Shown here piece after piece: positions 34,959 through 44,860 of a DNA stretch of 64,000 nt. A model generated the notes under the pieces. It had not been told where the DNA came from. It did not search any database and saw only the letters and a program-made list of their open reading frames with translations. This DNA is from Cephalopachus bancanus (lineage: Eukaryota > Chordata > Mammalia > Primates > Tarsiidae), in assembly GCA_027257055.1 (NCBI GenBank), contig JAPVLO010000044.1, forward strand, positions 2,046,001 through 2,110,000, given 5' to 3'. The stretch's first letter is position 1; each line of letters opens with the position of its first letter. The position numbers and the translations under genes are program-made.

Positions 34959-35243
34959 GCCGGGCTCAGTGGCTCAGCCTGTAATCCAACTCCTTTGGGA
35001 GTCTGAGGTGAGTGGATTGCCTGAGCCCGCGGGTTCAAGACCCGCCTGGGCAACTTGGCGAGACCTCATCTCCACAATAAATCAAAAATTAGCCGGGCAT
35101 GGTAGCGTGCGCCTGTAGTTCCAGCTACTTGGAAGGCTGAGGCAGAAGGATCACGGAGCCCAGTAGGTCGAGGCTGCGGTGGCCGGGAGCAGCCACTGCA
35201 CTCCAGTCTGGGCGACAGAGTGAGAATCCAACTCAGAAAAAAA
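34959..35243 (+). repeat. Alu SINE inserted in the MULE
   Basis: Full dimer with GAGAATCCAACTC end. Perfect 15-bp duplication AAGAAATAATTTTAA at 34944-34958 and 35244-35258. The right arm reads GAGGCTGCGGTGGCCGGGAG. The Alu is therefore younger than the MULE. Confidence 0.97.
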
Positions 35244-36084
35244 AAGAAATAATTTTAAGAAATAATTTGAAAGACATTAATTTATATTTTTAAGAGGAGA
35301 TTTATTTGAGAAACATATAAAAACATGACAGAATACTTCACAGACCAGTTTATACAATAAAGTAGGCAGTAATAACACATGTAGTTTTGCAAGCATGAAC
35401 AGTCAGGTGTACCAATGGCAGCCACATGAATATAACAGTTATGAGCAGACAAATCCTATTAATAAAGAATTTAAAAACTAAAATGTAAAGGTCATATTGC
35501 TGTGGTTGGTAATTGTGTGCACCTAGCTTTAAAAGGCCATCTGGAATACCATGAAGGACAAATTAAGCCTTTTGATGCGATCTAGCAAAATCCGCAATGG
35601 GTTACCGCCATGTTTGCAGTCACCCAAAGAGCTGATATCTGGAGAAATGCTATCATTTACAAGGGAAGATGTACGCACTAGACACCTTTTCATTTATTGA
35701 GGAAGTGTTAACTTTTTACTTACATGTGCAATGCTTACAAAGTCGTGATGCACTTTTGTGGAGTCAGATTTGGAAACACACAAAAAATACATAGAATGAA
35801 TTAGAACTTAAAAGTCTCTACACAATTTATACTTCCAGTATTGGAACTGGAAACAGTGAGATGAAATACTTAGCACAGCAAATTGTAAAAAATAATGCCA
35901 ACAATTTTAAATAGTGGAGAAAAAACCTAACAGAGAGTAAAAATGAAATTAAAAAGAAAATGTGACATATGAAAAAGTAAATTACAGGGATAAATTATGG
36001 GCTGTTTCACAAAGATAGTCCACAGAGCTGTCCCACCTTCACAATCATTAACTATATTTGGAAGCCTTGCATCATGATGAATAA

Positions 36085-36980
36085 CTGCTTTTTATCTTTT
36101 AGGACATAGCTCTTCTTGGAGAATATGCTCAAATTCATTTTCTACATGGTGCCTCTCTTTGTGAAATTCTTCTGTGATTCAATCTACACCAACATGAGCA
36201 GTCCCTATTAAATTTTCCCATCTTCTTTGTCATGCTTCTATGTTGTTTGGGGTACTCAGAAATCTATTCCACCTACATTCATATACAGACCACACGTTTG
36301 GTGGAAACAATACTGGTGATCAAACAGCAATACCAATCTGTAAGTGTCTTCTTATTCCACCATACAAATCATTATTTTCAAACCAGTCAGTAACTTCACT
36401 GGCTTCTTCAGGCAAATGTGGCTTTAATTCATTAAAAGCTTCTGGAATTTCATCAGCCAAAAGGAATGCCAATGCAGACAAATGACGCATTTTTAGACTG
36501 AAGTTTTCATTGTCGCTGTATCGAATGGCCAACCCACTCATCTGAATTTTCCACCAAATGCGTTGGGGCTGAATGGAAAAAAACAAACTTCATTGGCAAC
36601 ACCTTGATATTCACTTTTAGAATCCCTGATCACACCTAATTTCAAATCTGTCATGATTTGGGGATTCAACTGAAATCCATTTTCTTCTGCAAAGTCTACC
36701 AAATCTTCAAATAAGCATTTATAAAGTGCTCCATTTTTTCCATTCATTATATATATAAATGACCAGATTTATTAGAATTTGTAGTTTTAGAATTTTTGTT
36801 CCAGCAGGTCATAAATTGTATATTGTTGATTTTTTAAAGTGGAAAAAGTATAATTCATTAACCAAAGTAAAGTATCTACTAGTTTTTCTATGTTAGATCT
36901 AGTGGTAAACATAAAAAGTCTATCTTCTTCAAACTAAGAAAAGCTCATCATTCAATTTGTTTTGTAACACTGGAGGAACT
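36085..36980 (-). pseudogene. MULE transposase pseudogene (DDE domain and C-terminal part)
   Basis: Read 5' to 3' on the minus strand, coding sense continues through several frames. First comes KLNDELFLV (near 36970), matching the LxGExFLxYD-like lead-in of animal MULE transposases. Next is RLFMFTTRSNIEKLVDTLLW (about 36920-36860), the usual IFTT segment. Then WLMNYTFST lies at the W-x-x-D-G-T-F position, where the first catalytic Asp appears as Asn. Then QQYTI follows. Residues at 36747-36538 give a CLFEDLVDFAEENGF helix and PQIMTDLKLG with the second catalytic Asp kept. CFFPFSPNAF stands where C-x-x-H is expected, with His replaced. The next frame (36586-36320) holds IPEAFNELKPHLPEEASEV and WFENN. 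A final frame near 36300-36090 has FPPNVWSVYE and NNIEA, a stop, QRRW, and a second stop. Stops and frameshifts make it non-functional. Residue comparisons come from memory of the MULE family (Pfam PF10551), not a search. Confidence 0.82.
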
Positions 36981-37169
36981 TCTAGCCAGCAAGTGTCTTT
37001 GGTTCAGAGTCACTGAACTTGTCGTATTCCTCTGATTAGGGGATTTTTTGAAGGCAAAATGACCCTAAGTGTGAAAAGGCAGGAGTAGTACATGATTAAA
37101 TAATTTGGCGGAGAAGATTGCTTGTATTTTTAACTTGTGTTTTTACTTCTATGATCTTTGAAACATTTG

Positions 37170-37290
37170 AACATAGAAGGCAGAACTCTCCCTCCTAATC
37201 CTCTCAATTCACGCACTAATCTCTGGAAACATTCTCTAAGACACATCCAAAATAATGCTTTACCAGGTTTCTAGATGAGTCTTATCCAGT
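37170..37290 (-). pseudogene. Possible FLYWCH-type zinc-finger remnant of the MULE
   Basis: One minus-strand frame reads GKALFWMCLREC, then RLVRELRGLGGRVL, and then FKCFKDH. Animal MULE transposases often carry an N-terminal FLYWCH zinc finger with a W-x-C, C and H-x-H layout. The match is weak and only suggestive. Confidence 0.25.
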
Positions 37291-37711
37291 CAAGTAAACA
37301 CCTAAAGTTAAGTCCACACGTCTACTCCTTGTCAATTTAGCACCCACATGCATCTCCTTAAACCATATTTAAATTCCCAAGTAAAGACAATAGCAAGATA
37401 GTAGCTTCTGCTAACATAATGCAAATAACACGGTGTAACTATCTTCCATACAACTGAAAATGCACTAATCCCTTCCCAAGAGTTCAGCATTCAGGATTTC
37501 AATATTCGGGATTTTAATCATTGGGGTTTTGATTTGGGAGATTTTAGACTTTAGGGATTTTAATCTTTAGAGATTTCAGCATTGGGAATTATGATGTTTG
37601 GGACTGCGTCTTTTAGGATTATGATCCAAACCCATAGAAAGTTGGATTTGTTATAGTAAGAGATTGCCTAATTTGTAGTGGATCACTTTAATTCAGGCCT
37701 GGGGTCCTTTT

Positions 37712-38013
37712 TCTTTTTTCCTTTTTCTGAGTCGGAGTCTCACTCTGTCGCCCAGGGTCTTGAATGCAGTGGCACACTTACGGCCACTGCATCCTCAGTC
37801 TTTTGGGCTCAGGTGATCCTTCTGCCTTAGTCTACCAAGTAGCTGGAATGACAGATGCACACCACAACGCCAGGCTAATTTGTAGATTTATTGTAGAGAC
37901 AAGGTCTTGCCAAGTTGCCCAGGCAGGTCTTCGAACCCCTAGGCTCAGACAATCCTCTCACCTCTGCCTCCCCAAGTGATAGGATTACAGGCATGAGACA
38001 ACACATCCTGCTA
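37712..38013 (-). repeat. Alu SINE
   Basis: Antisense dimer: TGAGTCGGAGTCTCACTCTG, ACGGCCACTGCATCCTCAGT, ATTTGTAGATTTATTGTAGA. More diverged than the other dimers. The target duplication is unclear. Confidence 0.9.
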
Positions 38014-38019
38014 GTTCCA

Positions 38020-38170
38020 TTCTTTTGGCCTTGGTTTCCCCAGTTTCAAAATGGGGGAAGGACTGATTCCTGTTCTGCCCATCTTGAGGTGTCATTGAAA
38101 GAAGAGACATAACAATGGATGTGAAATCATTTTATGAACTGTGATAATCTTTACAAATGCAAATGATTAT
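38020..38170 (+). repeat. MIR SINE fragment
   Basis: GGCCTTGGTTTCCCCAGTTT, CAAAATGGGGGAAGGACTGA, then a weakly matching tail. Confidence 0.55.
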
Positions 38171-38949
38171 TGATTATTGTTAAAGTCTCTGTCAGCAAAA
38201 TAGTCTGTCTCATGAAGCTGCGTCAGTTGGCTAAAGATGATTTGGAGCAAGACTGGGTCTTGAAAACCAGGTTTCATCTAGACAGCTGAGCCCTAGACAG
38301 AGATTTCCAGAGATATTGAATCCACTGTGGTTGTGGCTGGCTCAGGAGCAGGGTGAGATGTAAAGCACTAGTCCTGGGCAGATGGAAACACAAGGACCCC
38401 TCTGCCAGCCCTTTCCTTGGGGTTTCATTATGGCTTCATAATGCCCAGGTCTGAGTCTCTCTGACACCCACGATTTCATGTTCTAGAGTGGAAACTGTGT
38501 CCTGCAGATGCTGGTTTCCTTAGGGGGCACAGGCAGGTTTCAGTTTGAGAGAATGATGTGTTGAGTGCAGGAGCAGAGAGGTCTCCAATAAATGGCTAGC
38601 ATGGCTCTCTGGACATCAAACAGCTCTTAGAAATAATATTTTGGAGAGTTAAGTGTAAATGAATGGGAAACACATGGATTAAATTTCCATGAAATACATA
38701 CGGATGGAAAAATGAAAGAAAGGCTTTCAGGCATTGCATGCTGGGATTCATTCTACCTAGAACGTAGTAAAATAAAACTCAAACCTCGAAGGCAGAGGAT
38801 ATAACCAGAAGGAATCTTTTCCTTCAGCCCCAACAACCCCTACCAATCCTGACAAGATAGGATATGAGGAAGAAATGGACTGACAGAGAGAAAAGGGAGA
38901 TGCCCGACAGGACAGGAAGCTGTCCCAAAATGTGGCCGTGAACACCTTC
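38171..38949. other. Unique sequence, no gene seen
   Basis: Low repeat content; no exon signature. Confidence 0.4.
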
Positions 38950-39190
38950 CTGCCTCTCCCTAGATGTTGCCTTCGAACGGAGGGACAATCTGGCTGCAGA
39001 ACTGCTGGTAACCAAGCTGTTTAAAGCCAGCAGCCCATCTCAGGGCCCTGCTTAGCGCAAGCGGCAAAGCTGATTGTGTGATGCATCAGAAGAAATGCAA
39101 GCTAAATAATGTTTAATTGACAGAGCAGATTGTTTACTTTCAAATAATTACGCCAAATTGCAGTGCTTAAAAAGTACTTAAACTTTGTGA
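38950..39190. promoter_or_regulatory. Candidate conserved regulatory block
   Basis: Dense short motifs in a repeat-free block: GTGATGCATCAG, GAAATGCAAGCTAAATAATG (POU-like), TTTAATTGACAG (homeodomain plus TGACAG of MEIS/TGIF type), TTGTTTAC (forkhead-like), AAATAATTACGC (homeodomain-like) and a palindromic AAGTACTT. Enhancer function is inferred. Confidence 0.42.
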
Positions 39191-39990
39191 CTTGGCTCTT
39201 CAGGCCTGCTCCAGTGGGCTTGGGGGATGGACTAAGGGAGAGTGGAAGACCCTTGGGATGGGCACAGGGAGGGATGAACTGCAGGAAAATCTGAGGAGTT
39301 GATTGGTTAGCCCCGAGCCCATGTCTCTCCTGGCTTTGCTGGGCCTCTATAGTCAGGCTGCCACTCACCTGGGCACTGCTCTCTCTTTGAGCCTTGAATG
39401 CCTCTCCCCTTCCAGCACAGAGTGCTTTGTCCTCAGTGAATGGACCCCCACAGCCCTCGAGGGCATCCAGTGCCTGCACAGTGGGGTTAACTGTTCTGAA
39501 CATCTGTTTCTTTCATCAGAAGTAGTATTCTCATGAGGACAGGGAATCCAAGGAAACTGGGCCCTAACTCTGGGTCCCCAGGAGCTGATTTTTAGCCAGT
39601 CATGAACTATTTCTGCACTGGTTGGGACACAGCTGCTCCTTGAGCTCCTGCGTGCCCCCTGCCTTCCTGCTACTCTCAGTCCCTTCTCTGGGGCCCCCAA
39701 GATGTCTCCATATTCAAAAGCTGAAGAGTCAACACCTGGCACTGAAGGAGGCCTTGGGGATCCTGCCCCAACATGTGGGCAGTGACCATTCTGTTTGTTT
39801 GATGCCCACACCATAGCAGCACTTGAGTGCTGGGATATTACTCTGACGACTGCCCAGGAGCAGGAAGGTAGCCGTAAGTCACCTTGAAGCCAGCAGGGTG
39901 AGGATATCTCAGCAAATGCACTCAGATTCTATAACAGGACGCTGCTTGTCAGAACTCAGACCCACATCACCCATCCCCCATTCCTGCTAC
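39191..39990. other. Unique sequence, no gene seen
   Basis: Open frames of 133 and 149 residues overlap on the minus strand. They lack recognisable domains or splice context. Confidence 0.4.
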
Positions 39991-40260
39991 CTCAATCCTA
40001 GCCTCGGCTGTTTAAAACATTTGGCATCACAGGCAAAATATCTGAGCTTCATAACATGCTTCTCAAGGGCCTGTGAAAACATCTGAGCACTGAAAAATAT
40101 TTTTGGCTCTAGAATATGAAAAGAAAACCACAAAATTAAAATTAATATATGTTTTAAATGTCTAGAAACCATAACATTACATCAACTATGCAACTGCAAG
40201 CCAACTCAATTTGTATAAAGTCATATAAAAATTATGTTTAACGTGGACGGCGGGTGAGTT
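39991..40260. promoter_or_regulatory. Candidate AT-rich conserved block (low confidence)
   Basis: GGCTGTTTAAAACATTTGGC, AAAATTAAAATTAATATATG and GTATAAAGTCATATAAAAAT occur in repeat-free sequence that ends abruptly at a CG-containing segment, TTAACGTGGACGGCGGG. Confidence 0.3.
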
Positions 40261-40469
40261 TCAACTTGTTTGATAGAATATGGGCGGGGCTTTCCAGAGT
40301 CAGAGCCCCTGATGCAACAGAGGACAGAAATGGCTGGGAGCCCAGTATCCAGGAGGTAGTTCCTGTCCTTGCTTCTCATGCCTTTGCTGCGGTGGATCCA
40401 CTGAACACCTCCTTCCTGAATAGAGCACCCCCTTCATCCCTTGGCCTGTTTGACATGACGAGACACCTT

Positions 40470-41040
40470 CTTTTCTGATCCCTCAGGCCGCTTGTTCCTC
40501 GTTCTCCTGTCGCGATACTTTCTGATGTTTGATGTTGAACCCTGAGTGTTTGCTCAAGCTCAGTGTTGGTCCTCTGCTGGTCTGGCCTCATGCTCTCTCC
40601 CTCCGCGCGATCATCTGTCCTGACAGTGTCAACTGTCACCTCTGTGTGGCCAGCTTCCAAATCTGTGTCCCCAGCTCCAGCCTTCAGCTCCAGCTCCAGA
40701 CCTGTATCTCCAAGTGCGGATTGAATGTTCCCTCTCAGATGTCCTGCACTTGCCTCTTCAGGGACCCAGCACATCCCAAAGCCACCTTGTCTGCACCCAA
40801 ATGGCTACACTCTGCACCCAGCACACCCTGACTTTCCTGTTTTCAACAATAACTAAAACGTTTCCTCAGCCCTCCTGGGAGTCTGAGTCATCCTGACACC
40901 CTCTTCTCCCTCTCCTTCCTGTCCACTAGCCCACTCTGTTCTGCTCTTTCTTCCTTTTCTTTCACGTTGCTCACATTGGTCCCTTCCCTCCCATCCCCTG
41001 TCCCACCAATCCTAGCCTAGCCCACCCAGGCCAGGGAAGC
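40470..41040 (+). repeat. L2 LINE internal fragment
   Basis: CCAAATCTGTGTCCCCAGC, CTCCAGACCTGTATCTCCAA, TGCGGATTGAATGTTCCCTC, CCCTCCTGGGAGTCTGAGTC follow the part of L2 just upstream of its 3' end. It is the longest L2 stretch in the window; no ORF is intact. Confidence 0.8.
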
Positions 41041-41311
41041 AAGCAGGTTACCTCACAATTTCCAGCTCTGGTGGTAGCTACCTGGAGTGCAGGGTAAAGA
41101 GAGATTTCCACAGGGTGGAGAGAGCTCTGCATTTGGCCTAAGTAGGAAAGACAGCCGTGATCAATTAGTGATATCAGCACAGACACAGGAAGAGGGTGTG
41201 TTGGTACAAATGTTGCCATCCCCAGTCCAGACCTTTTCAAGGAGGCATCTGAACGGAGGCAGTTGCTCCCAACCTACAGTCACTTCCTTCCTTCATATTA
41301 TCCTATATACT

Positions 41312-41585
41312 AGGGGTCTCCAACTCCTGGGTTGTAGTCTGTGACATGCTAGGAACTGGGCTGCACAGCAAGAGGTGAGCAGCAGGTGAGTGGAGCTCTG
41401 TCTTCTGTCAGATCAGCGGCAGTACTAGATTCTCATAGGAGCACAAACCCTACTGTGAACCGCGTATGCACGGGATCTAGGTTGTACACTCCTTATGAGA
41501 ATGTATCCTGATGATGCCCCTGCTCCGTGAAAAAATTGGCTTCCAGGAAACTGATCCCTGAGGCCAAAAAGGTTGGGGACCACTG
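41312..41585 (+). mobile_element. hAT-Charlie-type element (MER1-like), complete ends
   Basis: Begins AGGGGTCTCCAAC and ends GTTGGGGACCACTG, a terminal inverted pair. Internal landmarks are GGGCTGCACAGCAAGAGGTG, CTGTCAGATCAGCGGCAGTA and CCTGATGATGCCCCTGC. An 8-bp duplication, ATATACTA on the left and GTATACTA on the right, fits hAT insertion. Non-autonomous. Confidence 0.88.
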
Positions 41586-41699
41586 CTGTATACTAAGATC
41601 AGTCAAGGATGACACTTGCATTGGACAAGCTTCCTGCTGAGAAACCACCCTTGGCTTTTTTCCTAACATGATCAAGCCCATCTCCTGGGTTGGCATTTA

Positions 41700-41915
41700 G
41701 AGCCTATCTGGTCTGACTCCAGCTTCCTCCTTCCTTAATCTCCCACTCACCTCCAGTGCCAACCCCTTGCTCCAACTGACCTGACCTAGGCATCGCTCCC
41801 TGACTGTGTCTTGCTCCTCCCACCTCCATATTAATGCTCACAACCCTCTACCAGCTTGGAAGCTTCACCTCTTTCCACTTTACATTCCCATATCCTCCAC
41901 CTATGTCAAGGCTTA
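41700..41915 (+). repeat. L2 LINE fragment
   Basis: TGGTCTGACTCCAGCTTCCT, CACCTCCAGTGCCAACCCCT, ACCAGCTTGGAAGCTTCACC. Confidence 0.65.
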
Positions 41916-41919
41916 GCTT

Positions 41920-42380
41920 AATAATAGTGAACTATTGAGTGTTCACTCTGTGACAAGTGTGAGTCTAAGTGATTCACCCAGATTCATTTTATTTATTTAT
42001 TTATTTGAGTTGGAGTCTCACTCTGTTGCCCAGGCTGAAGTGCTCACAGCCACTGCAGCCTCGACCTGCTGGGCTCAGGTAATCCTTCCACCTCAGCCTT
42101 CCAAGTAGCTGATTTTTTGATTTATTGTAGAGATGAGTTCTCACCAAGTTGCCCAGGCTGGTCACCAACCCGTGGGCTCAGGCAATCACACCCGGCCCAC
42201 CTCGATTTATTTACTTAATTCCCATAACAATGCTATGAGGGGAGTACCTATTATGGGTTTTCCCATTTTACAGATGACGAAATGAGGCACAGAGAGGTCA
42301 AGTAACTAGACTAAGGTCACAAAGCTCATAAGGAGGAGAGCTGGAGTAGAAACCCAGAAGTCTGACTCCAGAATCTGCTC
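41920..42380 (-). repeat. MIR SINE split by an Alu
   Basis: The outer part, AGTGTTCACTCTGTGACAAG, resumes after the Alu with AATTCCCATAACAATGCTAT, CCATTTTACAGATGACGAAA and GTCAAGTAACTAGACTAAGG. Confidence 0.85.
41998..42199 (-). repeat. Alu SINE, internally deleted
   Basis: Antisense: GAGTTGGAGTCTCACTCTGT, GCTCACAGCCACTGCAGCC. The segment from GGAACTACAGG through CAGGCTAA is missing, as is the GTGGGATTACAGGCTGAGCC end portion. Confidence 0.9.
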
Positions 42381-42609
42381 TTTGGTTATCGCGCTACCTT
42401 TCCCCTTAATTCTTACTTCCTCTAGGCAGACCTCCTTACCCCCCAATCCTTTCTCTGTGGCACTATTGTCTGTGCCACTTAGCTTTTACCATACTCCATC
42501 TTTGCCTAACTCTTTTAACCTCCTCTGCTCTACTGTCAGGTGTTAGTGAGGACAAAAAAAATTAAGTCCATGGGTCAGAAGGAGCCACATTAATAGTACA
42601 ACCACTCAT

Positions 42610-42765
42610 TCAGCAAGTCCTTCCCAAGGTCCTTCGTGCACATTATTTTATTTTGTTTTTACTCTGGGAGGGAGGAGCGTATCATTATCCATACTTTATG
42701 TATAAGGAAACTGAGACCAGAAAAGTTAAGAAACTTGCCCAAGTTCACACAGCAATTAGCCATCC
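42610..42765 (-). repeat. MIR SINE
   Basis: ATCATTATCCATACTTTATG, TATAAGGAAACTGAGACCAG, CTTGCCCAAGTTCACACAGC. Confidence 0.8.
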
Positions 42766-43039
42766 TTTTCCTCTCACCTGACAATTGCCCTTTTCTGGGT
42801 TTACATGGAAGAAAAGAATGTGGAGAGGGCATAAACATGGGTTCTCTTTTTCCGTCCCACTGCACGTATGTGTCAAGAGGATGTGGCCTCTGCATGGAAG
42901 ACGTGAGGGCACTGATATTGGGGGGGGGCGTATCTACAACCTCACAGCTAATGGGTAGCCCTGTGAAAAGCAGTCAGAACCCGCTCAGGGTCTTGGCCAA
43001 GACTCTTTTGTTCTTTTTTCCTTCATCTTTCTCTGTTCT

Positions 43040-43440
43040 GTCTTCATCTCTCTCTTTATTTCCAATGTAACCATTCCTGTAAAAATGTGATTTTAGGTGT
43101 CTTTGTGGGATTACACTTGTGAAAGCCCTCTCTGTGGGACAAGCAGATCCACCAGCCACTCTGTGGGGACACCTGGCATGTTCCAGGTAATCCCGAGGGA
43201 AAGGATGTCTCAACAGAGTCCATCAGTTTGACTTCCGGAATGGAAACAGCATTTGTGTTTTTGAGAAAAGATGAAGTAAAAAAGACCCCAACTAAATAAG
43301 TGAACTCCATCAACAAAGTGAGGTCACAGACCTTTCCGATCTGAGATCGCTTGTATTACCTGCATTTCTCCTAAAATCCTAAATGAGCGCAATTGCCAGC
43401 TTCTAAATTTAGGCATTTGTGGGCGCCTGTTGGCAGAGAG
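43040..43440. promoter_or_regulatory. Candidate conserved regulatory block
   Basis: Repeat-free. Carries TGATTTTAGGTGTCTTTGTG (T-box-like AGGTGT), GGGATTACACTTG (OTX/PITX-like GGATTA), GTGAGGTCACAGACC, and TGAGCGCAATTGCCAGC. Composition resembles the blocks at 26.9 and 57.7 kb. Confidence 0.38.
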
Positions 43441-43920
43441 AAGAAAGGCTGGCTTCAGGGCTGTGGTTTGCCTTGAAACCCAGTCAAGCCCCAAATTCTA
43501 AACACAAAGCAGCTGTTTGCCCAGAATCCGAGCCGGGATGTTTCATATCGATGGCTCTTTCCCCTCACACCCTCATTCCTTCTCTTTTTCCCTCTCTCTT
43601 TTTTTCATTACTAAAGTGCCAAAAAAGCTCCATGTGAATGAACATCGGGATGGGTGCGAATTGAAGCCTGCATTATCTGCCACAGACGATCAGGGATTCT
43701 GGGCAGGCCCGCGGGCCAGCCATCCGGGCAGACCTGCCCTGCGCCACTGTTTACAGAAGAAAGGAAAAAATAGAAATCGATCCATGGCGTTGGTACCGGG
43801 GCTGGGTCAGGCGGGGCAGAGTATTCAGTTGCCACTCTTTCAGCTGCACGAAATGCCAACTGATCGCTATCGGGCCCAAACTGGGGTATCTTTAAGGTAA
43901 ATCTCCTGTTCCACACTCAG
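43441..43920. promoter_or_regulatory. Candidate conserved regulatory block
   Basis: Contains GAAATCGATCCATGGCGTTG, CAACTGATCGCTATCGGGCC and TGGGGTATCTTTAAGG within a CG-retaining, repeat-free segment. CpG dinucleotides are more common here than in the flanks. Confidence 0.35.
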
Positions 43921-44216
43921 AGCCAGGTCTCTACTTTCCGATGCCTGGGCAGAGCGGTCCACCACTGATCCACCCTATCGGGTAACAGGGCGGGTACAGT
44001 AGCAAGGTGGGCATGCTGGGCTTCTGGCCTTCTCTAGGGGAAGGTACAGTCCCCATCCAGTCCTGGTCCCAACTGTCTCCATAAAGCTGTGTTGCCTTCC
44101 AGATGACGAAATCCCATGGAGTCTGGCTTTCTCCTATGAGGTGCTCAGTTCTTGAATTTGTTAAAAATCAATAATAGGACAATGTGTACAGACATCAATC
44201 TGATACCCAGAGAGAG

Positions 44217-44218
<2 letters not shown>

Positions 44219-44267
<49 letters not shown>

Positions 44268-44277
44268 TGTGTTTGTG
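44219..44277. repeat. (TG)n microsatellite
   Basis: About 45 bases of TG, then the degenerate GTAGTGTGTTTGTGTAGTC. It abuts the tail side of the Alu-like monomer that follows. Confidence 0.95.
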
Positions 44278-44605
<328 letters not shown>

Positions 44606-44699
44606 TTCTAAAGCCTATTTTTTCCCCCACATCCACCCACACCTTACCAATATCAATATTTATAGTAATCTACACTTTATTTCTGGGTATTTAAATTTC

Positions 44700-44805
44700 T
44701 GAGTGGGTGCCCCCTTGTGTTTCAGTTTCTCTACCTGTAAAATTAGGCAGTTGGACAAAGGCAACTCTGGTATTTTATTTCCTAGCTCTGATATTTCTGC
44801 AAATT
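44700..44805 (+). repeat. MIR-like SINE tail
   Basis: GTTTCAGTTTCTCTACCTGT, AGGCAGTTGGACAAAGGCAA, TTCCTAGCTCTGATATTTCT. Confidence 0.65.
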
Positions 44806-44860
44806 TGTGTCTATGGATACATTCAGAGGCTTCCAAGCAATAAATCAAGTTATTTAAAAG

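Larger units (their letters stand above)
34850..37631 (-). mobile_element. MULE (Mutator-like) DNA transposon, nearly complete, transposase broken
   Basis: Left terminus GTCTGGGCCACAATCCC and right terminus (reverse complement GTTTGGATCATAATCCT) are inverted repeats, roughly three quarters identical by eye over the outer 75 bases. Both termini are built from 15-bp direct repeats of the form AAAATCCCNAAANNT, about six on the left and nine on the right (37465-37631). Between them lies a minus-strand MULE transposase remnant (36085-36980). An Alu interrupts the left end at 34959-35243, so the pre-Alu element was about 2.5 kb. CTCAGCAA (34842-34849) and CATAGAAA (37633-37640) match at 5 of 8 positions and may be an eroded target duplication. 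MULE classification rests on the long inverted ends plus transposase motifs. The exact family is unknown to me. Confidence 0.85.

Noticed and set aside
36240..36485. 81-residue plus-strand frame inside the MULE
   Set aside because: Antisense shadow of the minus-strand transposase remnant.
37628..37640. Clear target-site duplication of the MULE
   Set aside because: Only 5 of 8 positions match the left flank, so I report it as possible and do not use it to fix the border.
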